Assembly (NCBI GenBank): GCA_026709085.1
Contig: JAPOTR010000019.1
Span: 1-36,638 of the forward strand
Source of the DNA: Cyanobacteria bacterium MAG CAR3_bin_5
GTDB lineage: Bacteria > Cyanobacteriota > Cyanobacteriia > PCC-6307 > Cyanobiaceae
Direction of reading: 5' to 3'
DNA: 36,638 nucleotides
The position numbers were made by a program, and so were the translations under genes. Positions 1-7,489 of this stretch are shown one piece after another. The notes under the pieces are model-generated. The model worked only from the letters and a program-made list of their open reading frames with translations, was not told the DNA's origin and did not search any database. Every line of letters starts with the position of its first letter. Within the stretch, counting starts at the first letter, position 1.

Positions 1-55
1 TGTGCTGGTGTGCTGGTGTGCTGGTGTGCTGGTGTGCTGGTGTGCTGGTGTGCTG
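1..55. repeat. 8-bp tandem repeat (tgtgctgg)n at window edge
   Basis: Six perfect copies of the 8-mer tgtgctgg are followed by a seventh lacking only its last base. The array is cut by the window edge, so its real length is unknown. Because 8 is not a multiple of 3, any reading frame through it repeats every 24 bases, and no convincing protein uses it. The unit contains gctggtg, one base short of the E. coli Chi octamer GCTGGTGG, but nothing shows that this organism recognises such a site. Confidence 0.9.
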
Positions 56-384
56 CGCCTTCTATCCACAAACCCGGCTGATGTTTTTCCACCACACTCC
101 CGCCCATCCGCTTCCCTGGGGCCATGGAGACTTTTCCGAATTTGCCCGGCAGCCGTGATTGAAATGGGCACAGAGAGAAAGGCTACTTTATCTGAGAGGA
201 TTCTACAACCTGACCAACCGATCCGTCAATCATCGTTCCGTTTTCCCTCCAGAGCTTCAGGATTCTTAATACCTTACCTGCCGCCATATGGGCTTCCCGC
301 TTGATCCGAGCCATGGGGACAGGGAGCCAATAGGGCCGGACATCGTTCTTTGGGCCTGGCGGACGGGCCAGGCCGAGGCACGCT
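56..384. other. Non-coding stretch upstream of the CsgG-like gene
   Basis: About 330 bases with no recognisable gene. An open frame crosses it from the tandem repeat to about 304, but it starts in the repeat and its translation resembles nothing I know. No tRNA or clear terminator is visible. It presumably carries the promoter of the gene starting at 385, but I cannot point to a confident -10/-35 pair. Confidence 0.5.
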
Positions 385-1230
385 ATGGTGCAGTCGCTGA
401 CGGTGGTTGGAGCCATGGGCACAACATCCATCTTTTCCCTGATCCTGACCGTGATGGTGGGGAGTCTGGGGGGTTGGGCTGCGGCCAGGCCCACCGTTGC
501 CGTTCCCGACTTCAAGAACGAGGTGGCCGACGTTCCCTGGTGGAACGCAAGCGTAAGCACACAGCTTGCCGATGCATTGGCCAACGAACTGGCGGCCGGC
601 GGTGGCTTGCAGGTTGTGGAGCGGCAGAACGTCCAGACTGTTCTCTCGGAGCAGGAGATGGCCGAACTGGGCATTACCCGGTCCACGGAAGGGAGCTTTG
701 GCGGTGACCGGATGACCAGGGCCCAATATCTGGTCCTGGGTCGGGTGAGTGGCTATGAGGCTGGTGTGGAGACCAGGGAGAACGAGGAAAGCATGAGTTT
801 TCTGGGATTCGGCAACCGGGAAGGTGTTGCGGAGGCAAAGGCCTACGTCGCCATTGATCTCAGAATTGTGGATAGCGCCACGGGAAACATGCTCGGATCC
901 ACGACAGTTGAGGGAACAGCAACGAACACTACCCGGGTGAACCGGCAGGAGGGCTCACTGGAGCCGTTGGCAACGGTCATCGGCGGTACGGTAGGGAACG
1001 AACGGGGCGCCGGCACCCTGTTTCTTGGTGTTGCCAAAACCTTTAATTACAGCAAAGACTCCAGCGAGAGCGAGACGGCGCCGGCGGCCAAAGCCATCCG
1101 GGCAGCCTTGGTTGCGGGATCAGACTATGTGGATTGCCTTCTTGTGCAACAGGGCCAATGCCTTGATGAGTACGCTGCCAGGGATACTGCGCGCCGGAGA
1201 AGTACGCAGGAGATCCTGAACCTCGATTGA
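385..1230 (+). CDS. CsgG/HfaB-family exported protein
   Basis: A 281-residue protein with a hydrophobic export signal (about residues 11-34, ending GGWAAA), then the CsgG-like start PTVAVPDFKNE. The family hallmark ERQNVQTVLSEQEMAELG follows at about residues 86-103. CsgG family members are outer-membrane lipoproteins of curli and holdfast secretion. Here the signal lacks an obvious lipobox cysteine, so a periplasmic or outer-membrane role without lipid is possible. The ATG at 385 has a GAGG six bases upstream; the in-frame ATG at 415 gives a tidier signal peptide but its GGAG is too close. No curli genes are nearby, so the substrate is unknown. It converges on sir with only 11 bases between the stops. 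Confidence 0.75.
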   Translation: MVQSLTVVGAMGTTSIFSLILTVMVGSLGGWAAARPTVAVPDFKNEVADVPWWNASVSTQLADALANELAAGGGLQVVERQNVQTVLSEQEMAELGITRSTEGSFGGDRMTRAQYLVLGRVSGYEAGVETRENEESMSFLGFGNREGVAEAKAYVAIDLRIVDSATGNMLGSTTVEGTATNTTRVNRQEGSLEPLATVIGGTVGNERGAGTLFLGVAKTFNYSKDSSESETAPAAKAIRAALVAGSDYVDCLLVQQGQCLDEYAARDTARRRSTQEILNLD

Positions 1231-1241
1231 GTGAGATGAAA

Positions 1242-3035
1242 TCACCGCTGGTCTATGCCGGGCGCAGCCCCCAGCAGATCTCGTAATTCCTCGGTGGTGT
1301 AGTCCTGACAGAAGGCGCCAAAGCTTTTGGTAGCTGCGGTCTGGACCCAGCGGCTCAACACCGGGCGCAGGACAGCTTCCAGATCCGCCAGGGGCAGACG
1401 ATCCAGGACAGGACGGGCCAAGGTGGTGAGCCCAGGGGCGCCCCCCAGCCAGAGTTGATAGTGGCCTGCTGCACTGCCCACCAGGCCCACCTCGGCCATG
1501 TAGGGCCGGCTACAGCCGTTGGGACAACCGGTCATGCGCACCAACAGGGGTTGTTGAATGCCCAGGCTCCGGCCCAGTGCGTCAAGGCGAGCCAGCACGT
1601 CGGGAAACGTGCGCTCCGATTCGGTGATGGCCAGACCACAGGTGGGCAGGGCAGGGCAGGCAATCCCGTGGGAGGCGGTGGGCTCCCCCATGGCTGATTG
1701 TTGCAAGCCAATGGCGTCCAGTTGGTCCTGAATGTCCTGCTTCTGGTTGGGGGCAATGCCGCAGAGCAGAATGTCCTGATTGGGGGTGACGCGCAACTCC
1801 AAGCGGTAACGCTGCACCAACGCCCGCAGGGTGTCCTTGAGGGGGCCGGCCACACGACCCGTCATCACGGGCAGGCCGACAAACCACAGACCGTCCCCCT
1901 GCCGTTGCCAGCCCAGATAGTGCTCCAGCCTGGGGACGGGCTCGTTGCGCAGCGGCCGGACGTCCCCATGGAAGTAGTTGGCGAGGCTGGCCTTGAGCCA
2001 GTCCAGGCCCCGGTCGTGAACCAGGTACTTGAGGCGGGCGTGGCGGCGGCTCTGGCGGTCGCCGTGGTCCCGCTGCAGGGCCACGACGGCCTTCACCAGG
2101 GCCAGCAACTGATGTCCTTGCACATACCCCAGAGGATCCCCGGTGCGGGCGAAGGTGTCCTCCTTGTTGTGGGTGCGTCCCATACCGCCACCCACGTAGA
2201 CGTTGGCTCCCGACAACCTGCCGATGGTGTCGGTGAAGACCACAAGCCCCAGGTCCTGGGTCAGGACGTCAATGGAGTTATCCCCCGGAACCGTGACCCC
2301 CACCTTGAATTTGCGCGGCAGATAGCGACTGCCGTAGAGCGGCTCCTGCTCGTCACCGCTATGGACCGCCGCAGGAGACGGCTGGCGGTTGACTTTCCTG
2401 ACCTTGGGCGTGGGGCGGAAGCGGTAGGCCATGTCCCCGTCCACCCATAGATCCAGATAGGCCCCCATGGCCGCCCGGGGTGTGAGCAGTGCGGCAACGT
2501 CATCCGCCAGCCGTCGTGCGGCGGGGTAGCCCCCGGTGGTGTAGGGAGCCGCCGGCGCCATGACGTTGCGATTGATATCGCCACAGGCGGCGAGCGTAGA
2601 GCCCAGATTGCGCACAATGGCTCCCAGGACGGTGCGCAGATCCTGCTTGGGAATACCGTGCAGTTGAAACGTCTGGCGGGTGGTGGCCCGCAGGGTGCCG
2701 TTGCCGTAACGATCCGCCAGCTCGTCAAGGGCCAGATAAAGCTGGGCAGGAACGCGCCCACCGGGGGAGCGCAACCGCAGCATCATGCTCCAGTCCCTTT
2801 GCCGCTGGTCGCGATTGGTTTGCTGATAGCTCCCGTGAAACTTCAGGATTTGAACAGCCCCGTTGCTGAAGTGGGGCTCATCGTTCTCCAATTCGCTGGC
2901 CAGGGGCTCCCGCAAGTGATCACTCGCAAGCTTGAGGGCCTCCACCTTGGCCATCTTCCTGGCGCCGTTCTCGCTTAGCAGGCCCCCTGCCGTCGGCGCA
3001 TCATGGGCCAGGGGAGCAGTTTCCACAGCACTCAT
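1242..3035 (-). CDS. sir: Ferredoxin-dependent assimilatory sulfite reductase
   Basis: A 597-residue protein of the nitrite/sulfite reductase haem family that reduces sulfite to sulfide with six electrons from ferredoxin, in the cytoplasm, for cysteine synthesis. The siroheme/4Fe-4S ligands are visible as C-X5-C (CPALPTC, about residue 460) and C-X3-C (TGCPNGCSR, about residue 505). The substrate-site pattern near GTLRATTRQTFQLHG and the double ferredoxin-like half-domains are in the usual order, and the length matches cyanobacterial Sir. The start is ATG at 3035; an adjacent GTG at 3038 is equally possible. It stands alone and converges on the CsgG-like gene. Nitrite reductase is the close paralogue, but the length and lack of neighbouring nitrate genes favour Sir. 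Confidence 0.92.
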   Translation of the reverse strand: MSAVETAPLAHDAPTAGGLLSENGARKMAKVEALKLASDHLREPLASELENDEPHFSNGAVQILKFHGSYQQTNRDQRQRDWSMMLRLRSPGGRVPAQLYLALDELADRYGNGTLRATTRQTFQLHGIPKQDLRTVLGAIVRNLGSTLAACGDINRNVMAPAAPYTTGGYPAARRLADDVAALLTPRAAMGAYLDLWVDGDMAYRFRPTPKVRKVNRQPSPAAVHSGDEQEPLYGSRYLPRKFKVGVTVPGDNSIDVLTQDLGLVVFTDTIGRLSGANVYVGGGMGRTHNKEDTFARTGDPLGYVQGHQLLALVKAVVALQRDHGDRQSRRHARLKYLVHDRGLDWLKASLANYFHGDVRPLRNEPVPRLEHYLGWQRQGDGLWFVGLPVMTGRVAGPLKDTLRALVQRYRLELRVTPNQDILLCGIAPNQKQDIQDQLDAIGLQQSAMGEPTASHGIACPALPTCGLAITESERTFPDVLARLDALGRSLGIQQPLLVRMTGCPNGCSRPYMAEVGLVGSAAGHYQLWLGGAPGLTTLARPVLDRLPLADLEAVLRPVLSRWVQTAATKSFGAFCQDYTTEELRDLLGAAPGIDQR

Positions 3036-3186
3036 CACAGGCGGAAAGCAGGCAAGCGGACGAAGGGGCAGTCCAACCTAGGATCCAGCCCATGATCAAG
3101 CTACAAGAGCATGGTCAATCTGTTACAGGCTATGGGCGGACCCACCCACAGACAACACGTCAACTCCCTGTTCCAGGGGATCCTGA

Positions 3187-3624
3187 ATGGCGAACCCGAG
3201 GATTCGCCCTCTTCGTGCCGGTGATGAAGCGGACTGGCGCCAGCTTGGACCCTGTATCCGAAACACTACAAAACCTCTGTGCCGGAAGGCGTCTATCAGA
3301 CCACCTGGCAGCGTCTCCTCTCCGGCGCCAAACACGAGTCCCGCGGCTTGACGGCTTTTCAGGGGAATTGTGCTGTGGGACTGGCCCACTACCTTCACTG
3401 CTGGAGTGTTGAGAATATTTGCTACCTGCAGGACTTGGTGGCGTGAGTGGATCGATGCAGTCAGGGCATTGGCCGGGCACTGATGGAAGCGGTATACGCT
3501 GCTGCTGATGGGGAAGGCTGTCCCAAGGTGTACGGGCTGACCCAGCATTAACGGGGCGGGGCCCAAACTCTATGACCGCGTCGGCGCGTTGACGCCCCTT
3601 GCTCGCTGCGACAGGAAGGGCTGA
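3187..3624 (+). pseudogene. GNAT-family N-acetyltransferase, frameshifted
   Basis: An acetyltransferase can be rebuilt only by joining frames. It begins ATG at 3187 (MANPRIRPLRAGDEADW). A shift near 3241 gives WTLYPKHYKTSVPEGVYQ continuing to YLQDLVA, which runs into a TGA at 3444. The acetyl-CoA motif then reads GIGRALMEAVYAAADGEGCP, broken again by a TAA at 3549. The tail GAGPKLYDRVGALTPLA ends at TGA 3622-3624. The order and length (about 145 residues) fit a complete small GNAT enzyme with at least two indels and one stop. It is not functional as written. A second copy of the core lies at 15654-15772. Confidence 0.8.
3435..3550 (+). repeat. Dispersed 116-bp repeat, copy A (GNAT core)
   Basis: This stretch matches 15655-15770 over 116 bases with no gaps and roughly ten mismatches. 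It covers the acetyl-CoA-binding part of the GNAT pseudogene. The similarity stops at about the same points in both places, so it behaves as a duplicated gene fragment rather than a full paralogue. Confidence 0.85.
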
Positions 3625-3695
3625 GGTGATCAGCCGCCCAGGCCGGCCCTTGGGTTGACGCCGGGTTGATCCATGGGGCCCCGTGATCCGGGGCG

Positions 3696-4181
3696 TTAGC
3701 GGCAACCGAGGGTGTCCCGGGTTGACCGGCCGGTGCTTGGGTTGGTCCCTTCGGCCCGACGGCAGAGGGCGCGGAGTTGATCCTTGCGCAGGATCACGTT
3801 GGTGAAGTCGGCGCCGGTGATGTCCACGTCTTCAAACCGTGCATTGAAGGCAAACGCGTCCTCCAGTCGGGCGTCCCGTAGATCCGCCCGCCGCAGGATG
3901 CCGGAATCCAGGGTGGCCTCCCGCAGATCGGCCCCCCGCAGGTTGGCGTCTTGAAGCTTGGCCCCGAAGAGACTGGTCCCCCGCAGGTCCGCCTCGCTGA
4001 AATCCGCCTCCCGCAGATTGGTCAGGTTAAAGGTGGCGCCCCGCAGATCCTGCCCGTGGAAATCAGCGCCGATGAGGGACTGCTTGGCATAGTCCATGGC
4101 GCCCCAAAGGGGAGGCGGGGCTGTCAGGCTCACCATCAAGCCAAGAGCCACAACCAGCAGACCACCCAGCAGCGATCCCAT
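3696..4181 (-). CDS. Exported pentapeptide-repeat protein
   Basis: A 161-residue protein. Residues 1-27 form a hydrophobic signal ending near PPPLWGA. The rest is a pentapeptide solenoid of A(D/N)LXX type, about 20 repeats including GADFHGQDLRGATF, LREADFSEADLRG and ANLRGADLREATL. It closes with a short Cys/Arg-rich tail (LRALCRRAEG, DTLGCR) that may form a disulfide. Such proteins are common in the cyanobacterial thylakoid lumen, where most have no assigned function. The start is ATG at 4181. It is divergent from rpaA, with 187 bases between them for both promoters. The lumenal location is inference from the signal alone. Confidence 0.85.
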   Translation of the reverse strand: MGSLLGGLLVVALGLMVSLTAPPPLWGAMDYAKQSLIGADFHGQDLRGATFNLTNLREADFSEADLRGTSLFGAKLQDANLRGADLREATLDSGILRRADLRDARLEDAFAFNARFEDVDITGADFTNVILRKDQLRALCRRAEGTNPSTGRSTRDTLGCR

Positions 4182-4293
4182 CCCTGTTCTCCAGCAGCCA
4201 GGCCAGCCTAGCGCCCTGCAGGTGCGCCCCCAGTCTTTGTAAGTCTCTTTGCCAACCCGAATCTCTCTGATGCGGCAACAATTCCCAGCCTTC

Positions 4294-4314
4294 CCCGGCC
4301 GGGACCACTAGAAT
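4294..4314 (+). promoter_or_regulatory. Possible rpaA promoter with palindrome
   Basis: TAGAAT at 4309-4314 resembles a -10 hexamer 55 bases before the rpaA start codon. It is preceded by the perfect 10-base palindrome CCCGGCCGGG at 4294-4303, where an operator could lie. No good -35 is visible at the normal spacing, so this is a weak call. Confidence 0.3.
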
Positions 4315-4368
4315 GATTCCTCAGAGAAAAATCCTGGTCCACTCCTCTCAATCTCTTCCAACCCACTT

Positions 4369-5202
4369 ATGAAGCCTAGCATTCTCTTCATAGAAGACGA
4401 CTGTGATATGCGCCGGTTGGTGGCGGGAAGTCTCAAGCAGGCTGGCTTTGAGGTGCAACTCGCCGAAGATGGCGTGAAGGGTCAGGCCCTGGCCATACAA
4501 AGCATTCCTGACCTGATCATCCTGGATCTGATGCTGCCCCTGGTGGATGGCCTCACCCTTTGCCAGCGTCTGAGACGGGATAGCCGCACCGCCCAGGCGC
4601 CCATCCTCATGCTCACGGCTTTGGCCGGCACCAAGGACAAGGTGAGCGGCTTCAACTCCGGCGCTGATGACTACCTCACCAAGCCGTTTGATCTGGATGA
4701 GTTGCTGGCCCGGATCAAGGCGTTGTTGCGGCGTAGCGACCACGCCCCATTGTCCGCCAGGAGTACGGAAATCCTGAGTTTCGGTCCCCTCACCCTGGTC
4801 CCGGAACGGTTCGAGGCCCTCTGGTTTGAAAAGCCCGTGCGCCTCACCCACCTGGAGTTTGAATTGCTCCACTGCCTCTTGCAGCGTCACGGCCAGACGG
4901 TGGCCCCCTCCCTGATTCTCAAGGACGTGTGGGGATACGACCCGGACGACGACATTGAGACCATCCGCGTCCATATCCGCCATCTGCGCACCAAGCTGGA
5001 GCCCAACCCCCGTAAACCCACCTACATCAAGACCGTCTACGGGGCCGGTTACTGCCTGGAACTCCCTGGAGACTCCGGCGCCATGGAACGGTATCGGAAC
5101 GAACTCGCCTTGACCCAGACGACGGACGCCGAAGGCGCCAGCAACAAGGAGGCAGCGCCCATCTCCGGTTTCAGTGCTTCGCCAGTGGGCCCAGGAGGGT
5201 AA
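4369..5202 (+). CDS. rpaA: OmpR-type response regulator RpaA (circadian output)
   Basis: A 277-residue two-domain regulator. The receiver (about 1-122) has the acidic pair E9-D10-D11, phospho-acceptor D53 in ILDLMLP, T83 in MLTAL and K105 in LTKPF. The winged-helix DNA-binding domain (about 135-237) carries the RpaA-like stretches [14 protein letters not shown] and [13 protein letters not shown]. In Synechococcus RpaA is phosphorylated through SasA under Kai clock control and drives dusk genes. A roughly 40-residue C-terminal tail is longer than usual (family about 250 residues) and encodes across the 3' end of holB, which it overlaps by 32 bases on the opposite strand. The receiver and DNA-binding sequences match RpaA better than the related RpaB. 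Confidence 0.9.
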   Translation: MKPSILFIEDDCDMRRLVAGSLKQAGFEVQLAEDGVKGQALAIQSIPDLIILDLMLPLVDGLTLCQRLRRDSRTAQAPILMLTALAGTKDKVSGFNSGADDYLTKPFDLDELLARIKALLRRSDHAPLSARSTEILSFGPLTLVPERFEALWFEKPVRLTHLEFELLHCLLQRHGQTVAPSLILKDVWGYDPDDDIETIRVHIRHLRTKLEPNPRKPTYIKTVYGAGYCLELPGDSGAMERYRNELALTQTTDAEGASNKEAAPISGFSASPVGPGG

Positions 5203-6148
5203 CCTCCCAGGCCAGTCGCGGCTGCACATGGCTCCTGAGTTGTCGGTGAAGACGCTCCAGCGCCCACACCTTCCCCCGGGTCAGGGACGGTTGCCTACAT
5301 CCCTGTCTCCACAGGCGCTGCTGCCACCAGCCAATGAGCCAGAGTTGTTGTTCGATGTCCAGGCATTCCGCAATGTCTCTGGCCAACGTCAAGGCCTGAC
5401 GAGGAGTCTGCAGGGGTTGTTCCAGTAACGTCTGTGGGCCGGGGTCCAGGGCTTGCAACTGCTGGCGGTGGCGGAGCAACTCCCCCGGGCTGCCGGCCGC
5501 CAGGGCCAGGAGTTCCGGGGGGTCTTCCTCCCCGGTGCGCCCCAGCCCCAGCAATACCTGCTGCAGCGTTGCCGGCGAGAGGGCGCGGAACTGGACCACC
5601 TGGCACCGGGACCGGATGGTGGAGAGAACATGATTCCGACTGGGGGCCAGCAACACCAGGAGACCGCCGCCGGGTTCCTCCAGGGTTTTCAGCAGAGCAT
5701 TGGCCGCTGCCTCGTTGAGATGCTCCACCCCGTCCAGCAGCGCGCAGGAGCGTTGCCCCTCCAGAGGCTTGCGGGCCAGAAAACGACCCACGTCCCGCAC
5801 CTGCTCCAGACGCAACTGGGGGAGACTCCGTTTTTTGAGGCCCTGACTGTCCGCCTCTGCAGGGGTCAGCAGGCGGCCCTGGCTGCTGTAGGTGGGTTCC
5901 ACCAACAACAGGTCCGGGTGGTTGCCCTTCTCCAGTCGGCGCCGCTGGCCGGGATTCCCTTGCAGACGGTCCCCAAGGATGGCTTCCAGAAACCGTAGGG
6001 CCGTTCGGCGGCGACCCACCCCGTGGGGACCACAGAACAGATAGGCCGGCGCCAGGCGTTGTTTGTCCAGACTGGCCTGCAGCAGGTCCACAGCCTGCGC
6101 CTGGCCAATCACATCGGCAAATACGGTTCCACGGACTGATGCGTTCAT
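5171..6148 (-). CDS. holB: DNA polymerase III subunit delta'
   Basis: A 325-residue AAA+ clamp-loader subunit. It opens with [18 protein letters not shown], then a degenerate Walker [11 protein letters not shown] (about 40-49), in which the catalytic Lys is replaced by Arg, as expected for non-hydrolysing delta'. The sensor region [26 protein letters not shown] gives the conserved SRC motif. The zinc-finger cysteines of tau/gamma are absent, which separates it from DnaX. It sits six bases downstream of tmk, so the two are probably co-transcribed and coupled. Its end overlaps rpaA on the other strand. The adjacency of tmk and holB is common in bacteria and supports both names. Confidence 0.88.
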   Translation of the reverse strand: MNASVRGTVFADVIGQAQAVDLLQASLDKQRLAPAYLFCGPHGVGRRRTALRFLEAILGDRLQGNPGQRRRLEKGNHPDLLLVEPTYSSQGRLLTPAEADSQGLKKRSLPQLRLEQVRDVGRFLARKPLEGQRSCALLDGVEHLNEAAANALLKTLEEPGGGLLVLLAPSRNHVLSTIRSRCQVVQFRALSPATLQQVLLGLGRTGEEDPPELLALAAGSPGELLRHRQQLQALDPGPQTLLEQPLQTPRQALTLARDIAECLDIEQQLWLIGWWQQRLWRQGCRQPSLTRGKVWALERLHRQLRSHVQPRLAWEVTLLGPLAKH

Positions 6149-6154
6149 CCTGCT

Positions 6155-6781
6155 TCAGTTGGCAAAGGTGCTGCGGCAGGCCGCCTGAACGGCAGCCTCC
6201 ACCACGGCCCAGGGCTCCCCGGCCGGGATCCGCCACCAGCCGCGCTCCATGGCCAGTTTCCGGAAGCCGTGGGCCACCCGTTGGGCAAACTCCAATCCGG
6301 CGCCTTCAAAGCGGTCCTGCTGGCTGGGGGGCTTGCGGGCGCGGGCTTGCTGGGGGGTCAAGTCAAACCAGAGGGTGAGATCCGGTGTCAGGCCACCGGT
6401 GGCCACCTGCTCCAAAGTGTGGATGAGTTCCAGGTCGCAACCACGACCATGGCCTTGATAGGCCACGGTGGACCCGCTGAAGCGATCACTCAACACCCAG
6501 TGCCCCTCCTGGAGGGCAGGACGGATTCCGGTCTCCACGTGTTGAGCCCTGTCGGCTGCAAACAGCAGCAGTTCCGTACGGCTGTGGAGTGTCAAGCCGG
6601 AGTTGCGCAGGATGGGATAAAGCTGCTCACCCAACGGGGTTCCACCGGGTTCCCGGGTCACCAGAAGCCTGGCTCCGGGGGGCATGAGTCCGGAGCGGGG
6701 CAGCCAGTGGCGCAGGCGCTCCACCTGGCTGGACTTGCCAGACCCGTCAATGCCTTCCGCCACCAAAAAGCGACCAGTCAT
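6155..6781 (-). CDS. tmk: Thymidylate kinase (dTMP kinase)
   Basis: A 208-residue P-loop kinase that phosphorylates dTMP to dTDP for DNA synthesis. Walker A is GIDGSGKSS at residues 10-18. The DR(Y/F) substrate motif appears as VLSDRFSGSTVAYQGHGRG, and TREPGGTPLGEQL gives the dTMP-binding arginine loop. The length is normal for TMPK. The lid region (FEGAGLEFAQRV) lacks an obvious extra Arg cluster, which would place it with either class. The start is ATG at 6781. It is the first gene of a tmk-holB unit, and the broken symporter lies just upstream in the same orientation. Confidence 0.93.
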   Translation of the reverse strand: MTGRFLVAEGIDGSGKSSQVERLRHWLPRSGLMPPGARLLVTREPGGTPLGEQLYPILRNSGLTLHSRTELLLFAADRAQHVETGIRPALQEGHWVLSDRFSGSTVAYQGHGRGCDLELIHTLEQVATGGLTPDLTLWFDLTPQQARARKPPSQQDRFEGAGLEFAQRVAHGFRKLAMERGWWRIPAGEPWAVVEAAVQAACRSTFAN

Positions 6782-6829
6782 GGAGCGGTCCTACCCCTGG
6801 GATTGAAGCGCAATGACCTGGGCTGTCAA

Positions 6830-7382
6830 TCAGCCAGGCCACCTTCCCCGTTCAGTAGCCGACCAACCCCTGTCCCGACGAAGGAGGCCAAGGTACAGGA
6901 GCGCCGTTGCAAACATGATGAGGCTATAGGCGGCGGCCGGAACAATGGCAAGGCCGCCATCAAAAAGAAGCACCCCCACAGCGATGGCCATGGCGCCGTT
7001 TTGCAGTCCGCATTCAATGGTGACGGCAATGCGCTGCCTGGGGCCGGACGCCAAGCCACGGGCAATGGTCCAGGCCGCAACCATCATCACCACGTTCAAG
7101 ACCAGTATTACCAGACCGGCCTGCGCAAAGTAGGGAACAACCTCCTCCCGGGCCTCAGCCACCGCCCCACCAACACCAGGACAAACAGCACCATGGAGAG
7201 GGTGTGGGCCCGTGCAGTCGTCGGGCGGCAGGCTTGGCAAACTGGTGGGCAAGCACGCCAAGCATCATCCCAAGCGCCAACTCCGGCGCCATCGGCCACG
7301 TGCCGGCCAAGGCAAAGCCAACAATCGGCAGGAGGACCACCTGGGAGCAGATGCCCACAAGAACGTCCCTTGGCTGCCCCAT
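6830..7382 (-). pseudogene. Bile acid:Na+ symporter (BASS) family, broken
   Basis: Pieces of one BASS transporter in three frames. The N-part from ATG 7382 reads PRDVLVGICSQVVLLPIVGF and ELALGMMLG. It then jumps directly to the late-family segment GVLAHQFAKPAARRLHGP, continues in another frame as LSMVLFVLVLVG, and ends in a third with AEAREEVVPYFAQAGLVIL, QRIAVTIECGLQNGAMAIA and a final helix. The family is about 300 residues. Here the N-terminal helices and the central segment between LGMML and the seventh-to-eighth helix region (where the PGG-ASN motif should be) are missing. So it has N-truncation, an internal deletion and at least two frameshifts. It is not functional; neighbours tmk and the S9 peptidase are intact. 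Confidence 0.75.
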
Positions 7383-7489
7383 TGCCCTGCCCTCCCCTGT
7401 GGCGCGGCCCTACCCCTTCGCTTCATGAAGACGAGGGAGGAGTGTTCCTGCCGTTCTGAGGGGCAGTGGCATTTTGCCGAATCCTGAGC

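Noticed and set aside
1698-2450. Long open frame on the plus strand inside sir (250 codons).
   Set aside because: It is the antisense shadow of a well-conserved gene in high-GC DNA and its translation has no family pattern.
3678-3694. Hairpin gcccc-gtgatcc-ggggc at the 3' end of the pentapeptide gene as a terminator.
   Set aside because: A five-base stem with no T-run, overlapping nothing else of note; too weak to call.
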